Source: Streptomyces sp. NBC_01317
GTDB taxonomy: Bacteria > Actinomycetota > Actinomycetes > Streptomycetales > Streptomycetaceae
Direction: 5' to 3'
Length of the DNA: 64,000 bases
Assembly (NCBI RefSeq): GCF_035961655.1
Contig: NZ_CP108393.1
Coordinates: 3,455,501 to 3,519,500 of the forward strand
Shown here: one piece after another, positions 40,208-51,063 of the stretch
Layout of the letters: every line of letters begins with the position of its first letter
Numbering within the stretch: position 1 is the first letter of the stretch
Position numbers and translations under genes: made by a program
Notes under the pieces: generated by a model
Database searches by the model: none
What the model was told of the DNA's origin: nothing
The model's input: only the letters and a program-made list of their open reading frames with translations

Positions 40208-41609
40208 TGTCAGCCTCCTTTCCGTCACTCTCGGTACCGTCACTCACAGTGTCGACCCCACCACTGACAACGAGCTCGCGCTCGGTGCGCGGACGCCTGC
40301 GCGGCACGGGTGGCAGCGTCTGCCCCGGCAGCGGTGGTACGGGGAATCCGCCCGCCATCGGGTCGAAGGCCGGGGGCTCCGGCTCCCGTTCGGCGTCGGC
40401 CCGCTCTTTCTTGTCGCGGAAGATGTCGGCGACGAAGGAGAGCAGCAGGATCGCGATGACCGCCCCGCCGACGTACAGCACGATCGACTGGAAGTCGTAG
40501 TTCTCGTTGCGCAGGGCCCGTACGGTCGCGACCAGCATCAGCCAGACCACCGAGACCGGGATCAGGACCTTCCAGCCCAGCTTCATCAACTGGTCGTAGC
40601 GCACGCGCGGCAGCGTGCCGCGCAGCCAGATGAAGAAGAAGAGCAGCAGCTGGACCTTGACGACGAACCAGAGCATCGGCCACCAGCCGTGGTTCGCGCC
40701 CTCCCAGAAGGTGGAGATGGGCCACGGGGCGCGCCAGCCGCCGAGGAAGAGCGTGGTCGCGACGGCCGAGACGGTGACCATGTTGACGTACTCGGCGAGC
40801 ATGAACATCGCGAACTTGATGGACGAGTACTCGGTGTTGAAGCCGCCGACGAGGTCGCCCTCGGACTCGGGCATGTCGAAGGGGGCGCGGTTCGTCTCGC
40901 CCACCATCGTGATGATGTAGATGATGAAGGAGACCGGCAGCAGCACGATGTACCAGCGGTCCGCCTGCGCCTCCACGATCGCCGAGGTCGACATCGACCC
41001 CGAGTAGAGGAAGACGGAGGCGAACGCGGCGCCCATGGCGATCTCGTACGAAATCATCTGCGCGGCCGACCGCAGCCCGCCGAGCAGCGGGTACGTCGAC
41101 CCGGAGGACCAGCCCGCCAGGACGATGCCGTAGATGCCGACCGAGGCGATCGCGAGGACGTACAGCATCGCGATCGGCAGGTCGGTCAGCTGCATCGTGG
41201 TGCGCTGGCCGAAGATCGAGACCTCGTTGCCGGACGGGCCGAACGGGATCACGGCGATCGCCATGAACGCGGGCACCGCGGCGACGATCGGCGCGAGGAC
41301 GTAGACGACCTTGTCCGCGCGCTTGACGATCAGGTCTTCCTTCAGCATCAGCTTGATGCCGTCGGCGAGCGACTGGAGCATGCCCCAGGGCCCGTGCCGG
41401 TTGGGGCCGATCCGCAGCTGCATCCAGGCGACGACCTTGCGCTCCCACACGATGGAGAACAGCACGGTGACCATCAGGAACGCGAAGCAGAACACGGCCT
41501 TGACGACCACGAGCCACCACGGGTCGCGGCCGAACAGCGACAGGTCCTCGGCGGCGAGGACGGTGTGGACGGTGTGAGGAGCCGCCGCGAGGGGGGCGAA
41601 GGCGGTCAT
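40200..41609 (-). CDS. nuoH: NADH-quinone oxidoreductase subunit H
   Basis: Membrane subunit at the quinone tunnel (469 residues, eight helices). [22 protein letters not shown] and [15 protein letters not shown] are diagnostic. It overlaps nuoG (ATGA) and nuoI. The last 90 residues after the final helix are a Pro/Glu-rich tail ([19 protein letters not shown]), longer than the usual 330-residue protein. Confidence 0.97.
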   Translation of the reverse strand: MTAFAPLAAAPHTVHTVLAAEDLSLFGRDPWWLVVVKAVFCFAFLMVTVLFSIVWERKVVAWMQLRIGPNRHGPWGMLQSLADGIKLMLKEDLIVKRADKVVYVLAPIVAAVPAFMAIAVIPFGPSGNEVSIFGQRTTMQLTDLPIAMLYVLAIASVGIYGIVLAGWSSGSTYPLLGGLRSAAQMISYEIAMGAAFASVFLYSGSMSTSAIVEAQADRWYIVLLPVSFIIYIITMVGETNRAPFDMPESEGDLVGGFNTEYSSIKFAMFMLAEYVNMVTVSAVATTLFLGGWRAPWPISTFWEGANHGWWPMLWFVVKVQLLLFFFIWLRGTLPRVRYDQLMKLGWKVLIPVSVVWLMLVATVRALRNENYDFQSIVLYVGGAVIAILLLSFVADIFRDKKERADAEREPEPPAFDPMAGGFPVPPLPGQTLPPVPRRRPRTERELVVSGGVDTVSDGTESDGKEADSV

Positions 41610-44116
41610 GCGCGCACCTCCGGCGCTTCTGCGTCCGCGGCCGGCACGCCGGCCGGGGCGATACGGACCAGCGTTCCCGGCTGGGAGCCGGTGTCCGCCG
41701 GGATGCCGCGGCCCGTGGAGTTCAGCGGCAGCCAGACCACCCGGTCGGGCATCACCGTGACCCGCAGCGGGAGCGTGACCGTGCCCGCCGGGCCCGTGAC
41801 GGCCAGCGGGTCGCCGTCCTTGACGCCGGTCTCGGCGGCCGTCGTGGCGGAGAGCCGGGCGACCGCCGCGTGCCGGGTGCCGGCCAGCGCCTCGTCGCCC
41901 TGCTGGAGCAGGCCCTGGTCGAGCAGCAGCCGGTGGCCCGCGAGGACCGCCTCGCCATCGCCGGGGCGCGGCACCGGACGGGCCGACTCGCGCGGCGCGG
42001 TGGCCCGGGAGCCGTCCCAGCCGCCGAGCCGGTCCAGTTCGGACCGTACGGCCCTGAGGTCGGGCAGCGCGAAGTGCACGTCCAGCGCGTCGGCCAGCAT
42101 GTGGAGGACGCGCGCGTCGGAGGGGGCCAGGCGCCGCGTCATCTGCTCGGGCTTGAGCGCCGCCTCGAACAGCCGCGCCCTGCCCTCCCAGTTGAGGAAC
42201 GTGCCGGGCTTCTCGGCGACGGCCGCCACCGGGAAGACCACGTCCGCCCGGTCGGTGACCTCGCTCGGCCGCAGCTCCAGCGAGACCAGGAAGCCGACCG
42301 CGTCCAGCGCGGCCCGCGCGCCCGCCGGGTCCGGCAGGTCCGCCAGTTCGACGCCCGCGACGACCAGCGCGCCCAGCTCGCCGGTCGTGGCGGCCTCGAC
42401 GATCTGGCCGGTGTCGCGCCCGTAGGCGTGCGGCAGTTCGCGTACGCCCCAGACCGCGGCGGTCTCCTCACGGGCCCGCGGGTCCGTGGCCGGGCGTCCG
42501 CCGGGCAGCAGCGACGGCAGCGCGCCCGCCTCCACCGCGCCGCGCTCGCCGGCCCGCCGCGGGATCCACACCAGCTGAGCGCCGGTGGCGACCGAGGCGC
42601 GGGCGGCGGCGGTGAGGCCGCCGGGCACGGCCGCGAGCCGTTCGCCGACGACGATCACGGCGCCGGGCGCGCGGAGCGCCTCGGCCGCCTTCGCGCCGTC
42701 ACCGTCCAAGGACGTGTTGCCCGCGAGGGCGTCCAGCCAGTCGGTCTCCGTGCCGGGAGCGGCGGGGAGCAGGGTGCCCCCGGCCTTCTCCAGGCCCGGC
42801 GTGACGTGCGTGGCCAGCGAGAACGTCCGCTGTCCGTGCTTGCGCGCGGCCTTGCGCAGCCGCAGGAAGACGCCGGGCGCCTCCTCCTCGGACTCGAAGC
42901 CCGCGAGGAGGACGGCCGGTGCCTTCTCCAGCGTGGTGTACGTGATCCCCGTACCGTCCAGGTCCCGTCCCCGGCCCGCCACATGGGCGGCCAGGAAGTC
43001 GGCCTCCTCGCTGCTGTGCACCCGCGCGCGGAAGTCGACGTCGTTCGTGTCGAGCGCGACCCGGGCGAACTTGGCGTACGCGTACGCGTCCTCGACGGTC
43101 AGCCGGCCACCTGCCAGCACCCCCGCCCGGCCGCGCGCGGCGGCCAGCCCCAGGGCCGCGGCCTCCAGCGCCTCGGGCCAGCTCGCCGGCTCCAGGTCAC
43201 CGTCCGCGTTCCTGATGAGGGGGGTCGTGAGCCGGTCGGGCTTCTGCGCGTAGCGGAAGCCGAACCGGCCCTTGTCGCAGACCCATTCCTCGTTGACCTC
43301 GGGGTCGTCGGCCGCCATCCGCCGCATGACCTTGCCGCGCCGGTGGTCGGTGCGGGTCGCGCAGCCGCCCGCGCAGTGCTCGCACACGCTCGGCGAGGAG
43401 ACCAGGTCGAACGGCCGCGACCGGAAGCGGTACGCCGCCGAGGTGAGCGCGCCGACCGGGCAGATCTGGATGGTGTTGCCGGAGAAGTACGACGCGAAGG
43501 GGTCGCCCTCTCCGGTGCCGACCTGTTCGAGCGCCCCGCGCTCCAGCAGCTCGATCATCGGGTCGCCCGCGATCTGCTCGGAGAAGCGGGTACAGCGCGC
43601 GCAGAGCACACACCGCTCGCGGTCCAGCAGCACCTGCGTGGAGATCGGGACGGGCTTCTCGTACGTACGCTTCTTGCCCTCGAAGCGGGTGTCCGGTTCG
43701 CCGACCTGCATGGCCTGGTTCTGGAGCGGGCACTCGCCGCCCTTGTCACAGACCGGGCAGTCCAGCGGGTGGTTGATGAGCAGCAGCTCCATCACGCCGC
43801 GCTGCGCCTTCTCGGCGACGGGCGAGCTGAGCTGCGACCTGACGACCATGCCGTCGGTGCAGGTGATGGTGCAGGAGGCCATCGGCTTGCGCTGGCCCTC
43901 CACCTCCACGATGCACTGGCGGCAGGCGCCGACCGGGTCGAGCAGCGGATGGTCGCAGAAACGCGGGATCTCGATGCCGAGCAGCTCGGCGGCGCGGATG
44001 ACCAGCGTCCCCTTGGGGACGGAGATCTCGATGCCGTCGATCGTCAGCGAGACGAGGTCTTCCGGCGGGAGCGCCGCCTCGCCGCCTCCGGAGGGGGCCG
44101 ACGTGGTGACTGTCAT
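41606..44116 (-). CDS. nuoG: NADH-quinone oxidoreductase subunit G
   Basis: Largest peripheral subunit (836 residues). Residues 20-110 hold a [2Fe-2S] cluster ([15 protein letters not shown]), then [4Fe-4S] sites in [27 protein letters not shown] and CEHCAGGC. The remainder is a molybdopterin-oxidoreductase-like domain that lacks cofactor function in Complex I. ATG 44116 has AGGAGG nine bases upstream and overlaps the nuoF stop. The domain from about 300 on is divergent and Ala-rich, as usual in Streptomyces. Confidence 0.96.
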   Translation of the reverse strand: MTVTTSAPSGGGEAALPPEDLVSLTIDGIEISVPKGTLVIRAAELLGIEIPRFCDHPLLDPVGACRQCIVEVEGQRKPMASCTITCTDGMVVRSQLSSPVAEKAQRGVMELLLINHPLDCPVCDKGGECPLQNQAMQVGEPDTRFEGKKRTYEKPVPISTQVLLDRERCVLCARCTRFSEQIAGDPMIELLERGALEQVGTGEGDPFASYFSGNTIQICPVGALTSAAYRFRSRPFDLVSSPSVCEHCAGGCATRTDHRRGKVMRRMAADDPEVNEEWVCDKGRFGFRYAQKPDRLTTPLIRNADGDLEPASWPEALEAAALGLAAARGRAGVLAGGRLTVEDAYAYAKFARVALDTNDVDFRARVHSSEEADFLAAHVAGRGRDLDGTGITYTTLEKAPAVLLAGFESEEEAPGVFLRLRKAARKHGQRTFSLATHVTPGLEKAGGTLLPAAPGTETDWLDALAGNTSLDGDGAKAAEALRAPGAVIVVGERLAAVPGGLTAAARASVATGAQLVWIPRRAGERGAVEAGALPSLLPGGRPATDPRAREETAAVWGVRELPHAYGRDTGQIVEAATTGELGALVVAGVELADLPDPAGARAALDAVGFLVSLELRPSEVTDRADVVFPVAAVAEKPGTFLNWEGRARLFEAALKPEQMTRRLAPSDARVLHMLADALDVHFALPDLRAVRSELDRLGGWDGSRATAPRESARPVPRPGDGEAVLAGHRLLLDQGLLQQGDEALAGTRHAAVARLSATTAAETGVKDGDPLAVTGPAGTVTLPLRVTVMPDRVVWLPLNSTGRGIPADTGSQPGTLVRIAPAGVPAADAEAPEVRA

Positions 44117-45474
44117 GCGTTCACCTCCTGGTGCGGGTTCCGGTCTGCCCACGCGGTGGACTTCGCGGGGTCGAAGGGGCAGCCCTTGCCCGTGATGTGC
44201 TGCTCGTACTCGTCGCGGAAGTACTTGAGCGAGGAGAAGATCGGGGCGGCGGCGCCGTCGCCGAGCGCGCAGAACGACTTGCCGTTGATGGTGTCGGCGA
44301 TGTCGTTGAGCTTGTCGAGGTCGGACATCTCGCCCTTGCCGGCCTCGATGTCCCGCAGCAACTGCACGAGCCAGTACGTGCCTTCGCGGCAGGGCGTGCA
44401 CTTGCCGCAGGACTCGTGGGCGTAGAACTCGGTCCAGCGCGTCACGGCCCGTACGACACAGGTCGTCTCGTCGAAGCACTGGAGCGCCTTCGTGCCGAGC
44501 ATCGAGCCGGCCGCGCCGACACCCTCGTAGTCCAGCGGGACGTCGAGGTGCTCGTCGGTGAACATCGGGGTCGAGGAGCCGCCCGGCGTCCAGAACTTGA
44601 GCCGGTGGCCCGCCCTGATGCCGCCGCCCATGTCGAGCAGCTGGCGCAGGGTGAGGCCCATGGGGCCCTCGTACTGCCCGGGGCTGGTGACGTGGCCGCT
44701 GAGCGAGTAGAGCGTGAAGCCCGGGGACTTCTCGCTGCCCATCGAGCGGAACCACTCCTTGCCGCGGTGCAGGATCGCGGGAACGGAGGCGATCGACTCG
44801 ACGTTGTTCACCACGGTGGGGCTCGCGTAGAGTCCCGCCACGGCGGGGAAGGGAGGACGCAGCCGGGGCTGTCCGCGACGGCCCTCCAGCGAGTCGAGCA
44901 GCGCGGTCTCCTCCCCGCAGATGTACGCGCCCGCTCCCGCGTGGACGACGACGTCGAGGTCGATCCCGCTGCCGAGGATGTCCTTGCCTAGGTAGCCGGC
45001 CGCGTAGGCCTCCCGTACGGCTTCGTGCAGCCGGCGCAGGACGGGGACGACCTCGCCGCGCAGGTAGATGAAGGCGTGCGAGGAGCGGATCGCGTAACAG
45101 GCGATCACCATGCCCTCGATGAGGGAGTGCGGGTTGGCGAAGAGCAGCGGCATGTCCTTGCAGGTGCCGGGCTCCGACTCGTCGGCGTTGACGACGAGGT
45201 AGTGGGGTTTTCCGTCGCCCTGGGGGATGAACTGCCACTTCATCCCGGTGGGGAAGCCGGCGCCGCCGCGGCCGCGCAGACCCGCGTCCTTCACGTACGC
45301 GATGAGGTCGTCGGGCGTCATGGCGAGGGCCTTCTTGAGGCCCTCGTACCCGTCGTGCCGTTCGTACGTCTCCAGCGTCCAGGACTCCGGCTGGTCCCAG
45401 AACGCGGACAGCACGGGGGCGAGGAGCTTCTCGGGGCTGGTGCCGTTCTCGTCGATCTCGGGTGCCATCGTCAT
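44113..45474 (-). CDS. nuoF: NADH-quinone oxidoreductase subunit F
   Basis: NADH-binding flavoprotein (453 residues) with FMN and cluster N3. [15 protein letters not shown] is the NADH site, [17 protein letters not shown] the FMN site, and [14 protein letters not shown] plus a later Cys in [10 protein letters not shown] hold the [4Fe-4S] cluster. ATG 45474 is preferred because GAGGAGG lies at good distance; GTG 45477 and ATG 45468 in the same frame are possible. Stop and start overlap with nuoE as GTGATGA. Confidence 0.97.
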   Translation of the reverse strand: MTMAPEIDENGTSPEKLLAPVLSAFWDQPESWTLETYERHDGYEGLKKALAMTPDDLIAYVKDAGLRGRGGAGFPTGMKWQFIPQGDGKPHYLVVNADESEPGTCKDMPLLFANPHSLIEGMVIACYAIRSSHAFIYLRGEVVPVLRRLHEAVREAYAAGYLGKDILGSGIDLDVVVHAGAGAYICGEETALLDSLEGRRGQPRLRPPFPAVAGLYASPTVVNNVESIASVPAILHRGKEWFRSMGSEKSPGFTLYSLSGHVTSPGQYEGPMGLTLRQLLDMGGGIRAGHRLKFWTPGGSSTPMFTDEHLDVPLDYEGVGAAGSMLGTKALQCFDETTCVVRAVTRWTEFYAHESCGKCTPCREGTYWLVQLLRDIEAGKGEMSDLDKLNDIADTINGKSFCALGDGAAAPIFSSLKYFRDEYEQHITGKGCPFDPAKSTAWADRNPHQEVNA

Positions 45475-46358
45475 CACTCCCCCTCCTCGGCGGTGGGTCC
45501 GGCCGGGTGGTCCGGATCGGAGTCCGAGGTCCGCTGCGGTGCGTCGTGCGAGCTGAGGTGCTGGGAGCCGGGCTGCGGCGGGGCGTCCTTCGGGTGCGCG
45601 TCCTGCGGGTGCGCGTCCGGGGAGTGCCCGCCGTCACGCGGCCTGACCACCCGCTGCGGGGCCTCGCCCTTGGCGAGCCGCAGGCCGATCAGCGAGGCGG
45701 GGCCCGCTCCGCCGGTGGCTCCGACGGCGCCGGGGCGCTCGTCGGGGAAGCCGGCGAGGATCCGCTCGGTGTCCTTGTACGTGCAGAGCGGCGCGCCCCT
45801 GGTCGGCTCGACGGGACGGCCCGCGCGCAGGTCGTCGACGAGCTGCTTGGCGCTCTGCGGGGTCTGGTTGTCGAAGAACTCCCAGTTGACCATCACGACG
45901 GGCGCGAAGTCGCAGGCCGCGTTGCACTCGATGTGTTCGAGCGTGACCTTGCCGTCCTCGGTGGTCTCGTCGTTGCCGACGCCGAGATGTTCCTTCAGCT
46001 CGTCGAAGATGGCGTCGCCGCCCATCACCGCGCAGAGCGTGTTCGTACAGACCCCGACCTGGTAGTCACCGCCCGGCTTGCGCCGGTACATGGTGTAGAA
46101 GGTCGCGACGGCCGTGACCTCGGCGGTGGTCAGGTCGAGCAGCTCCGCGCAGAAGGCCATGCCCGTACGGGAGACGTACCCCTCCTCCGCCTGTACGAGG
46201 TGCAGGAGCGGCAGCAGCGCGGAACGGGCGCCGGGGTAACGGGAGATGATCTCCCTGGCGTCCGCCTCCAGCCGCGCGCGCACGTCGGCAGGGAAGTCGG
46301 GGGCCGGCAGCTGGGGCATCCCCAGGCTGACCTCGGAATTGGTCGGCTGGACGGTCAC
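45474..46358 (-). CDS. nuoE: NADH-quinone oxidoreductase subunit E (extended)
   Basis: Subunit with the N1a [2Fe-2S] cluster: VCTNTLC and, 36 residues on, [11 protein letters not shown] supply the four Cys. GTG 46358 overlaps the nuoD stop and has GGAGG upstream. At 294 residues it is much longer than E. coli NuoE; from about residue 205 the tail is Pro/His/Asp-rich with a short repeat ([15 protein letters not shown]), probably disordered and outside the fold. Confidence 0.96.
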   Translation of the reverse strand: MTVQPTNSEVSLGMPQLPAPDFPADVRARLEADAREIISRYPGARSALLPLLHLVQAEEGYVSRTGMAFCAELLDLTTAEVTAVATFYTMYRRKPGGDYQVGVCTNTLCAVMGGDAIFDELKEHLGVGNDETTEDGKVTLEHIECNAACDFAPVVMVNWEFFDNQTPQSAKQLVDDLRAGRPVEPTRGAPLCTYKDTERILAGFPDERPGAVGATGGAGPASLIGLRLAKGEAPQRVVRPRDGGHSPDAHPQDAHPKDAPPQPGSQHLSSHDAPQRTSDSDPDHPAGPTAEEGE

Positions 46359-47677
46359 CGGTCGACGCCTCCCATCACGGGGTCGATGGACGCGACGGCG
46401 ACGATGACGTCGGCGACCTGGCCGCCCTCGCACATCGCCGCCATGGCCTGGAGATTGGTGAAGGACGGGTCGCGGAAGTGGACCCGGTAGGGGCGGGTGC
46501 CCCCGTCGGAGACGACGTGCGCGCCCAGTTCGCCCTTGGGCGACTCCACGGCGGCGTACGCCTGCCCGGCCGGCACGCGGAAGCCCTCCGTCACCAGCTT
46601 GAAGTGATGGATCAGCGCTTCCATGGACGTGCCCATGATGTTCTTGATGTGGTCGAGCGAGTTGCCGAGCCCGTCGGGTCCGAGCGCGAGCTGCGCGGGC
46701 CAGGCGATCTTCTTGTCGGCGACCATCACCGGGCCCGGCGCCAGCCGGTCCAGGCACTGCTCGACGATCCGCAGCGACTGCCGCATCTCCTCCAGGCGGA
46801 TGAGGAAGCGGCCGTACGCGTCACACGTGTCGGCGGTCGGGACGTCGAACTCGTACGTCTCGTAACCGCAGTACGGGTCCGACCTGCGCAGGTCGTGCGG
46901 GAGTCCAGCGGCGCGCAGGATCGGCCCGGTGGCGCCCAGCGCCATGCAGCCGGTCAGGTCGAGGTAGCCGACGTCCTCCATCCGGGCCTTGAAGATGGGG
47001 TTGCCGGTGGCGAGCTTGTCGTACTCGGGCAGGTTCTTCCGCAGGGTCCGCAGCAGCTCGCGCAGCTGGTCGACGGCGCCGGGAGGCAGGTCCTGGGCGA
47101 GTCCGCCGGGCCGGATGAACGCGTGGTTCATGCGCAGGCCGGTGATCAGCTCGTAGGCATCGAGAATGAGTTCACGATCACGGAATCCGTAGATCATGAT
47201 CGTCGTCGCGCCCAGCTCCATGCCGCCGGTGGCGATGCACACCAGGTGCGAGGAGAGCCGGTTCAGCTCCATCAGCAGGACGCGGATGGCGGTGGCCCGG
47301 TCCGGGATCTCGTCCTCGATGCCGAGCAGCTTCTCCACGCCCAGGCAGTACGCCGTCTCGTTGAAGAACGACGTCAGGTAGTCCATGCGCGTGACGAAGG
47401 TGGTGCCCTGCGTCCAGTTGCGGAATTCGAGGTTCTTCTCGATGCCCGTGTGCAGATAGCCGATGCCGCAGCGGGCCTCGGTGACGGTCTCGCCCTCGAT
47501 CTCCAGGATCAGCCGCAGCACCCCGTGGGTGGACGGGTGCTGGGGACCCATGTTGACGATGATCCGCTCGTCGTCGGACTTCGCGGCGGACTGGACGACC
47601 TCGTCCCAGTCCCCACCGGTGACCGTATATACGGTGCCCTCGGTGGTCTCGCGGGCCGACGCATGTGAAGTGCTCAT
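46355..47677 (-). CDS. nuoD: NADH-quinone oxidoreductase subunit D
   Basis: 49-kDa-type subunit (440 residues) forming the quinone pocket with Nuo[18 protein letters not shown] contains the quinone-binding His. [15 protein letters not shown] ([15 protein letters not shown]) and DPVMGGVDR at the end are diagnostic. ATG 47677 shares one base with the nuoC stop (TGATG). It stays a separate gene rather than fused to nuoC. Confidence 0.97.
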   Translation of the reverse strand: MSTSHASARETTEGTVYTVTGGDWDEVVQSAAKSDDERIIVNMGPQHPSTHGVLRLILEIEGETVTEARCGIGYLHTGIEKNLEFRNWTQGTTFVTRMDYLTSFFNETAYCLGVEKLLGIEDEIPDRATAIRVLLMELNRLSSHLVCIATGGMELGATTIMIYGFRDRELILDAYELITGLRMNHAFIRPGGLAQDLPPGAVDQLRELLRTLRKNLPEYDKLATGNPIFKARMEDVGYLDLTGCMALGATGPILRAAGLPHDLRRSDPYCGYETYEFDVPTADTCDAYGRFLIRLEEMRQSLRIVEQCLDRLAPGPVMVADKKIAWPAQLALGPDGLGNSLDHIKNIMGTSMEALIHHFKLVTEGFRVPAGQAYAAVESPKGELGAHVVSDGGTRPYRVHFRDPSFTNLQAMAAMCEGGQVADVIVAVASIDPVMGGVDR

Positions 47678-48462
47678 CAGGAGTACGACCTCCGCTGGTC
47701 CGGAGCCGGGATCTGGGCGCCCTTGTACTCGACGGCGATCCCGCCGAGCGGATAGTCCTTGCGCTGCGGGAAGCCCTGCCAGTCGTCCGGCATCATGATC
47801 CGGGTCAGGGCGGGGTGGCCGTCGAAGATCAGGCCGAAGAAGTCGTACGTCTCGCGCTCGTGCCAGTCGTTGGTCGGGTAGAGCGAGACCAGGGACGGCA
47901 CGTGCGGGTCGGCGTCGGGCGCCGAGACCTCCAGGCGGATCAGCCGGCCGTGGGTGAGCGAGCGCAGGTGGTAGACGGCGTGCAGCTCACGGCCCTTGTC
48001 CCCGAGGTAGTGGACGCCCGACACCCCCGTACACAGCTCGAAGCGGAGCGCCGGGTCGTCGCGCAGGGTGCGCGCGACCTGGACGAGGTGCTCGCGGGCG
48101 ATGTGGAAGGTGACCTCGCCGCGGTCCACGACCGTCTTCTCGATGGCGTTGCCGGGGACGAGTCCCTGCTCCTCCAGCGCGCCTTCGAGCTCGTCGGCGA
48201 TCTGGTCGAAGACCCCGTTGGGGCCACCGAAGGGGCGGGAGGTCGAGCCCGGCAGGGCGACCGTCCTGCGCAGACCGCCGTAACCGGAGGTGTCCCCGCC
48301 GTTGTTGGCGCCGAACATGCCCTTCCGTACGCCGATGACCTCACCGTGGTCGTCGCGCGCGGAGGGAACGTTCTTTCCGTCCTGGCCGTTCTGGCCGTTC
48401 CGGCCGTCCGCGCCGGACCCGTTGTCGTGCCCGGACGTGCCGGGACGCTGCTCGCCGCTCAC
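47677..48462 (-). CDS. nuoC: NADH-quinone oxidoreductase subunit C
   Basis: 30-kDa-type subunit (261 residues) of the peripheral arm. [28 protein letters not shown] is the family signature region (cited by [11 protein letters not shown] and RIMMPDDW). GTG 48462 overlaps the nuoB stop (GTGA). The first 40 residues are Gly/Asn/Asp-rich low complexity ([12 protein letters not shown]) and not part of the fold. Confidence 0.96.
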   Translation of the reverse strand: MSGEQRPGTSGHDNGSGADGRNGQNGQDGKNVPSARDDHGEVIGVRKGMFGANNGGDTSGYGGLRRTVALPGSTSRPFGGPNGVFDQIADELEGALEEQGLVPGNAIEKTVVDRGEVTFHIAREHLVQVARTLRDDPALRFELCTGVSGVHYLGDKGRELHAVYHLRSLTHGRLIRLEVSAPDADPHVPSLVSLYPTNDWHERETYDFFGLIFDGHPALTRIMMPDDWQGFPQRKDYPLGGIAVEYKGAQIPAPDQRRSYS

Positions 48463-49013
48463 CGCAGCAGCCCCTTCATCTCGATCAGCGGGAGCGCCTT
48501 GAGGGCCGCTTCCTCCGCCTCGCGGGCCGCCTCTTCGGCGTTGACCCCGAGCTTGGAGTTCTGGATCTTCTCGTGGAGCTTGAGAATGGCGTCCAACAGC
48601 ATCTCGGGACGCGGCGGGCAGCCGGGCAGATAGATGTCGACCGGCACGATGTGGTCGACGCCCTGCACGATCGCGTAGTTGTTGAACATGCCGCCCGACG
48701 AGGCGCACACCCCCATGGAGATCACCCACTTGGGGTTCGGCATCTGGTCGTAGACCTGCCGCAGGACGGGCGCCATCTTCTGGCTCACCCGCCCGGCCAC
48801 GATCATCAGGTCGGCCTGGCGCGGTGAACCGCGGAAGACCTCCATGCCGAACCGTGCCAGGTCGTACCGCCCCGCGCCGGTCGTCATCATCTCGATGGCG
48901 CAGCAGGCGAGGCCGAAGGTGGCGGGGAATACGGAGGACTTCCGCACCCACCCCGAGGCCTGTTCGACCGTGGTCAGCAGGAAACCGCTAGGCAGCTTCT
49001 CTTCGAGTCCCAT
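48459..49013 (-). CDS. nuoB: NADH-quinone oxidoreductase subunit B
   Basis: Subunit (184 residues) holding cluster N2, the last donor to quinone. Ligands lie in [20 protein letters not shown] and [12 protein letters not shown] 49013 ([10 protein letters not shown]) is chosen over the upstream in-frame ATG 49067, since GAGGGG precedes it and homologues begin here. The Glu/Ala-rich C-terminal helix is usual. Confidence 0.97.
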   Translation of the reverse strand: MGLEEKLPSGFLLTTVEQASGWVRKSSVFPATFGLACCAIEMMTTGAGRYDLARFGMEVFRGSPRQADLMIVAGRVSQKMAPVLRQVYDQMPNPKWVISMGVCASSGGMFNNYAIVQGVDHIVPVDIYLPGCPPRPEMLLDAILKLHEKIQNSKLGVNAEEAAREAEEAALKALPLIEMKGLLR

Positions 49014-49032
49014 TGGTGGCCCCTCAGCCCCT

Positions 49033-49392
49033 TTAGTCCCATTCCAGACCGCCCCGCCGCCACACATACGCGTAGGCGACGAAGACGGTGAGCACGAAGA
49101 GCAGCATCTCCACGAGCCCGAAGATCCCCAGGGAGTCGAAGGTGACGGCCCAGGGGTAAAGGAAGACGATCTCGATGTCGAAGACGATGAAGAGCATCGC
49201 CGTCAGGTAGTACTTGATGGGAAAGCGGCCGCCTCCGGCCGGCGTCGGCGTGGGCTCGATGCCACACTCGTACGCTTCAAGTTTGGCCCGGTTGTACCGT
49301 CTTGGGCCGATAAGCGTGGCCATGACCACGGAGAAGATCGCAAACCCAGCCCCGAGGGCGCCGAGCACGAGGATGGGTGCGTAGGCATTCAA
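49033..49392 (-). CDS. nuoA: NADH-quinone oxidoreductase subunit A
   Basis: First gene of the operon, a three-helix membrane subunit (119 residues). [28 protein letters not shown] marks the family (cited by YECGIEP and FPIKYYL), with the acidic [13 protein letters not shown] helix. AGGAGCTGAGG precedes ATG 49392. The promoter lies in the 49400-49560 area, with a Rex-like operator 111 bases upstream. Confidence 0.97.
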   Translation of the reverse strand: MNAYAPILVLGALGAGFAIFSVVMATLIGPRRYNRAKLEAYECGIEPTPTPAGGGRFPIKYYLTAMLFIVFDIEIVFLYPWAVTFDSLGIFGLVEMLLFVLTVFVAYAYVWRRGGLEWD

Positions 49393-49502
49393 CGCCCCTC
49401 AGCTCCTTCCAGTCGTCCTTGACCGTTGGACCGCACCGGGCGATTTTGTGTCGCCGCCCCACCACGGATTCCCCGGCACCGGATCACCGAAGATCGTGTA
49501 CA

Positions 49503-49518
49503 TGTGAGGCAGTTCACA
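49503..49518. promoter_or_regulatory. Putative Rex operator upstream of nuoA
   Basis: TGTGAGGCAGTTCACA has the arms TGTGA and TTCACA of the Streptomyces Rex site (consensus TGTGAACGCNTTCACA); mismatches lie in the central bases. It is 111 bases before nuoA. Rex is an NADH/NAD-ratio sensor that controls respiratory genes in S. coelicolor, and nuo is a reported target. Two TGTGATCT motifs lie further upstream at 49553-49560 and 49586-49593, 33 bases (about three turns) apart. Confidence 0.7.
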
Positions 49519-49898
49519 AGCCCGACTGCCCCGCATCCTATGCCTGGTGGTCTGTGATCTGCGACACGGGGTACACCACCGACTTTGTGATCTCCACCAC
49601 CTGACGAAGGATCATGAAGTCGGATGAGCGGTGATCTTCGCACACGAAGCGTCCCGGCGGTCACGAGATGTGACATCCGCCTGGGTCGTCGCTGGTGGGA
49701 GGGGGTTCGCATTATCAAGCGATGGCATATACAAGCAAATTGGCGACGGAACACTTTGGGGTGATAAGGCATCCGCCGTCACCCGGGCGAGGGGGCGGGC
49801 AGGAGCGAGGTGGACACGTGCGCGCGTTCACGAGCGACAGGGAGTGAGGGGGATGAGGGGGGTGCACTCCCGGCCATCCGGGCCCCGGCGGTGGCGCC
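49519..49898. other. nuoA / NlpC-P60 intergenic region, no gene seen
   Basis: Part of the 790-base divergent gap. A relatively AT-rich patch around 49708-49770 (ATTATCAAGCGATGGCATATACAAG begins there) may hold a promoter. Short open frames in this part have no ribosome site with sensible codon use. No c-di-AMP (ydaO) riboswitch core is recognised, although that class is common before Streptomyces wall hydrolases. Confidence 0.5.
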
Positions 49899-49937
49899 GT
49901 AACCATCCGGTCGCAGTGCGGTGACCATCCTGTGACC
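49899..49937. promoter_or_regulatory. Phased MtrA-like boxes upstream of the wall hydrolase
   Basis: GTAACC (49899), GTCGCA (49910), GTGACC (49921) and GTGACC (49932) start exactly 11 bases apart. The last two match the MtrA consensus GTNACC-N5-GTNACC perfectly; GTAACC with the degenerate GTCGCA forms a second, weaker pair. MtrA is the response regulator that controls wall hydrolases in actinobacteria. The array ends about 250 bases before the hydrolase start. Confidence 0.65.
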
Positions 49938-50183
49938 TGTACCACTCCGGCCGACTGCCCGAAAAGGCGGGCTTGGCCAAGGGTGTGAAGGGATGGTAAG
50001 TCAGGGGCAATTCGGGCGTTTGACGAAAAGCAGGTGATCACAGCCATGATCACGCGTGCCCGGTTTGCCCGTTACGGCGTCAATAAAGGCCGTTCGAAAG
50101 CGGATTCACAGATTCCAGCCGCAAATGTGGCGCAGGACACGTTTCTTGACGCCCACCCGGGACCGCCTGATAGCGGTATGACC

Positions 50184-51032
50184 ATGTCCCACACCGCTCA
50201 GATAACCAGCCACCGGAAACCCCGCCGCAGCGCGTCGAAAACGGCCATCCGCGCCGGAGTTGCCGGGGGTGTTCTCAGCAGCATCGCGGTCGCCGGTGCC
50301 GCCGGGCCGGCGCACGCCGAGCCGGTGACCGAGAAGACCATCGAAATGCCCACCCTGACCGCCGGGCTCGCCGACAGCGTCGCGCAGTCCGCGGCGGCCA
50401 CGCAGCAGGTCGCGTCCGTCCTCGAACTCCAGGCGCAGGAGGACGCGGCGGCCACGAAGGCCGCGCACACCGCCAAGGTCGCCAAGGCGAAGGCCGAGGC
50501 GATCCGCAAGGCCGAGGCGGAGAAGAAGCGCGAAGAGGCCGCCGCGAAGGCCGCCAAGGCCAAGGCGGCGGCGGAGGCCGCGGCCGAGAAGGCCACGTAC
50601 TCCACGCAGTCGGCGAGCACCGGCGGCTCCGGCTCCACGGCCACCGCCAAGACCGCCTCGTACACCTCGACGGCCACCGGCTCGGCCGCGGCCCTCATCG
50701 CCTTCGCCCGCGCGCAGGTCGGCGACGCCTACGTGATGGGTTCGACGGGCCCCAACGCGTGGGACTGCTCGGGTCTGGTGCAGGCCGCGTACAAGCAGAT
50801 CGGTGTGGACCTGCCGCGCGTCTCGCAGGACCAGTCGACCGCGGGCACGCAGGTCTCCCTCAGCAACCTCCAGCCGGGCGACATCCTGTACTGGGGAAGC
50901 GCGGGCAGCGCGTACCACACGGCGATCTACGTGGGCGGCGGCGAGTTCGTGGGGGCGCAGAACCCCGGCACGGGTGTGGTCGAGAAGTCCCTGGACTGGG
51001 ACCCGCCGACCGGTGCGGTGCGGGTGCTCTGA
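50184..51032 (+). CDS. Secreted NlpC/P60 peptidoglycan hydrolase
   Basis: Exported endopeptidase of about 282 residues that cuts D-Glu to diamino-acid bonds in peptidoglycan stems. The signal peptide (RKPRRSASKTAIRAGVAGG then AVAGAAGPAHA) sits right after ATG 50184; ATG 50178 and upstream ATG 50046 are in frame but unlikely. Residues 50-170 are an Ala/Lys/Glu-rich coiled coil (AKVAKAKAEAIRKAEAEKK), followed by a Thr/Ser linker. The catalytic domain at about 170-282 has Cys in NAWDCSGLVQAAY and His in YHTAIYVGGGEF, with a third polar residue in AQNPG. Its divergent upstream region carries MtrA-like boxes, which fits a growth- or development-controlled wall hydrolase. Confidence 0.93.
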   Translation: MSHTAQITSHRKPRRSASKTAIRAGVAGGVLSSIAVAGAAGPAHAEPVTEKTIEMPTLTAGLADSVAQSAAATQQVASVLELQAQEDAAATKAAHTAKVAKAKAEAIRKAEAEKKREEAAAKAAKAKAAAEAAAEKATYSTQSASTGGSGSTATAKTASYTSTATGSAAALIAFARAQVGDAYVMGSTGPNAWDCSGLVQAAYKQIGVDLPRVSQDQSTAGTQVSLSNLQPGDILYWGSAGSAYHTAIYVGGGEFVGAQNPGTGVVEKSLDWDPPTGAVRVL

Positions 51033-51063
51033 GTTTTCGTACGTACGACGGCCCGCGTCCCGT

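Noticed and set aside
41606..45637. A single very long minus-strand frame covering nuoF and nuoG.
   Set aside because: The N-terminal 507 codons are nuoF read out of phase; nuoG starts at 44116 with AGGAGG and overlaps the true nuoF stop.
49938..50183. c-di-AMP (ydaO-type) riboswitch before the NlpC/P60 gene.
   Set aside because: Such switches often precede Streptomyces wall hydrolases, but the characteristic conserved core was not found on reading the leader; only a weak GCCCG/CGGGC hairpin near 49956 is seen. A covariance search would settle it.
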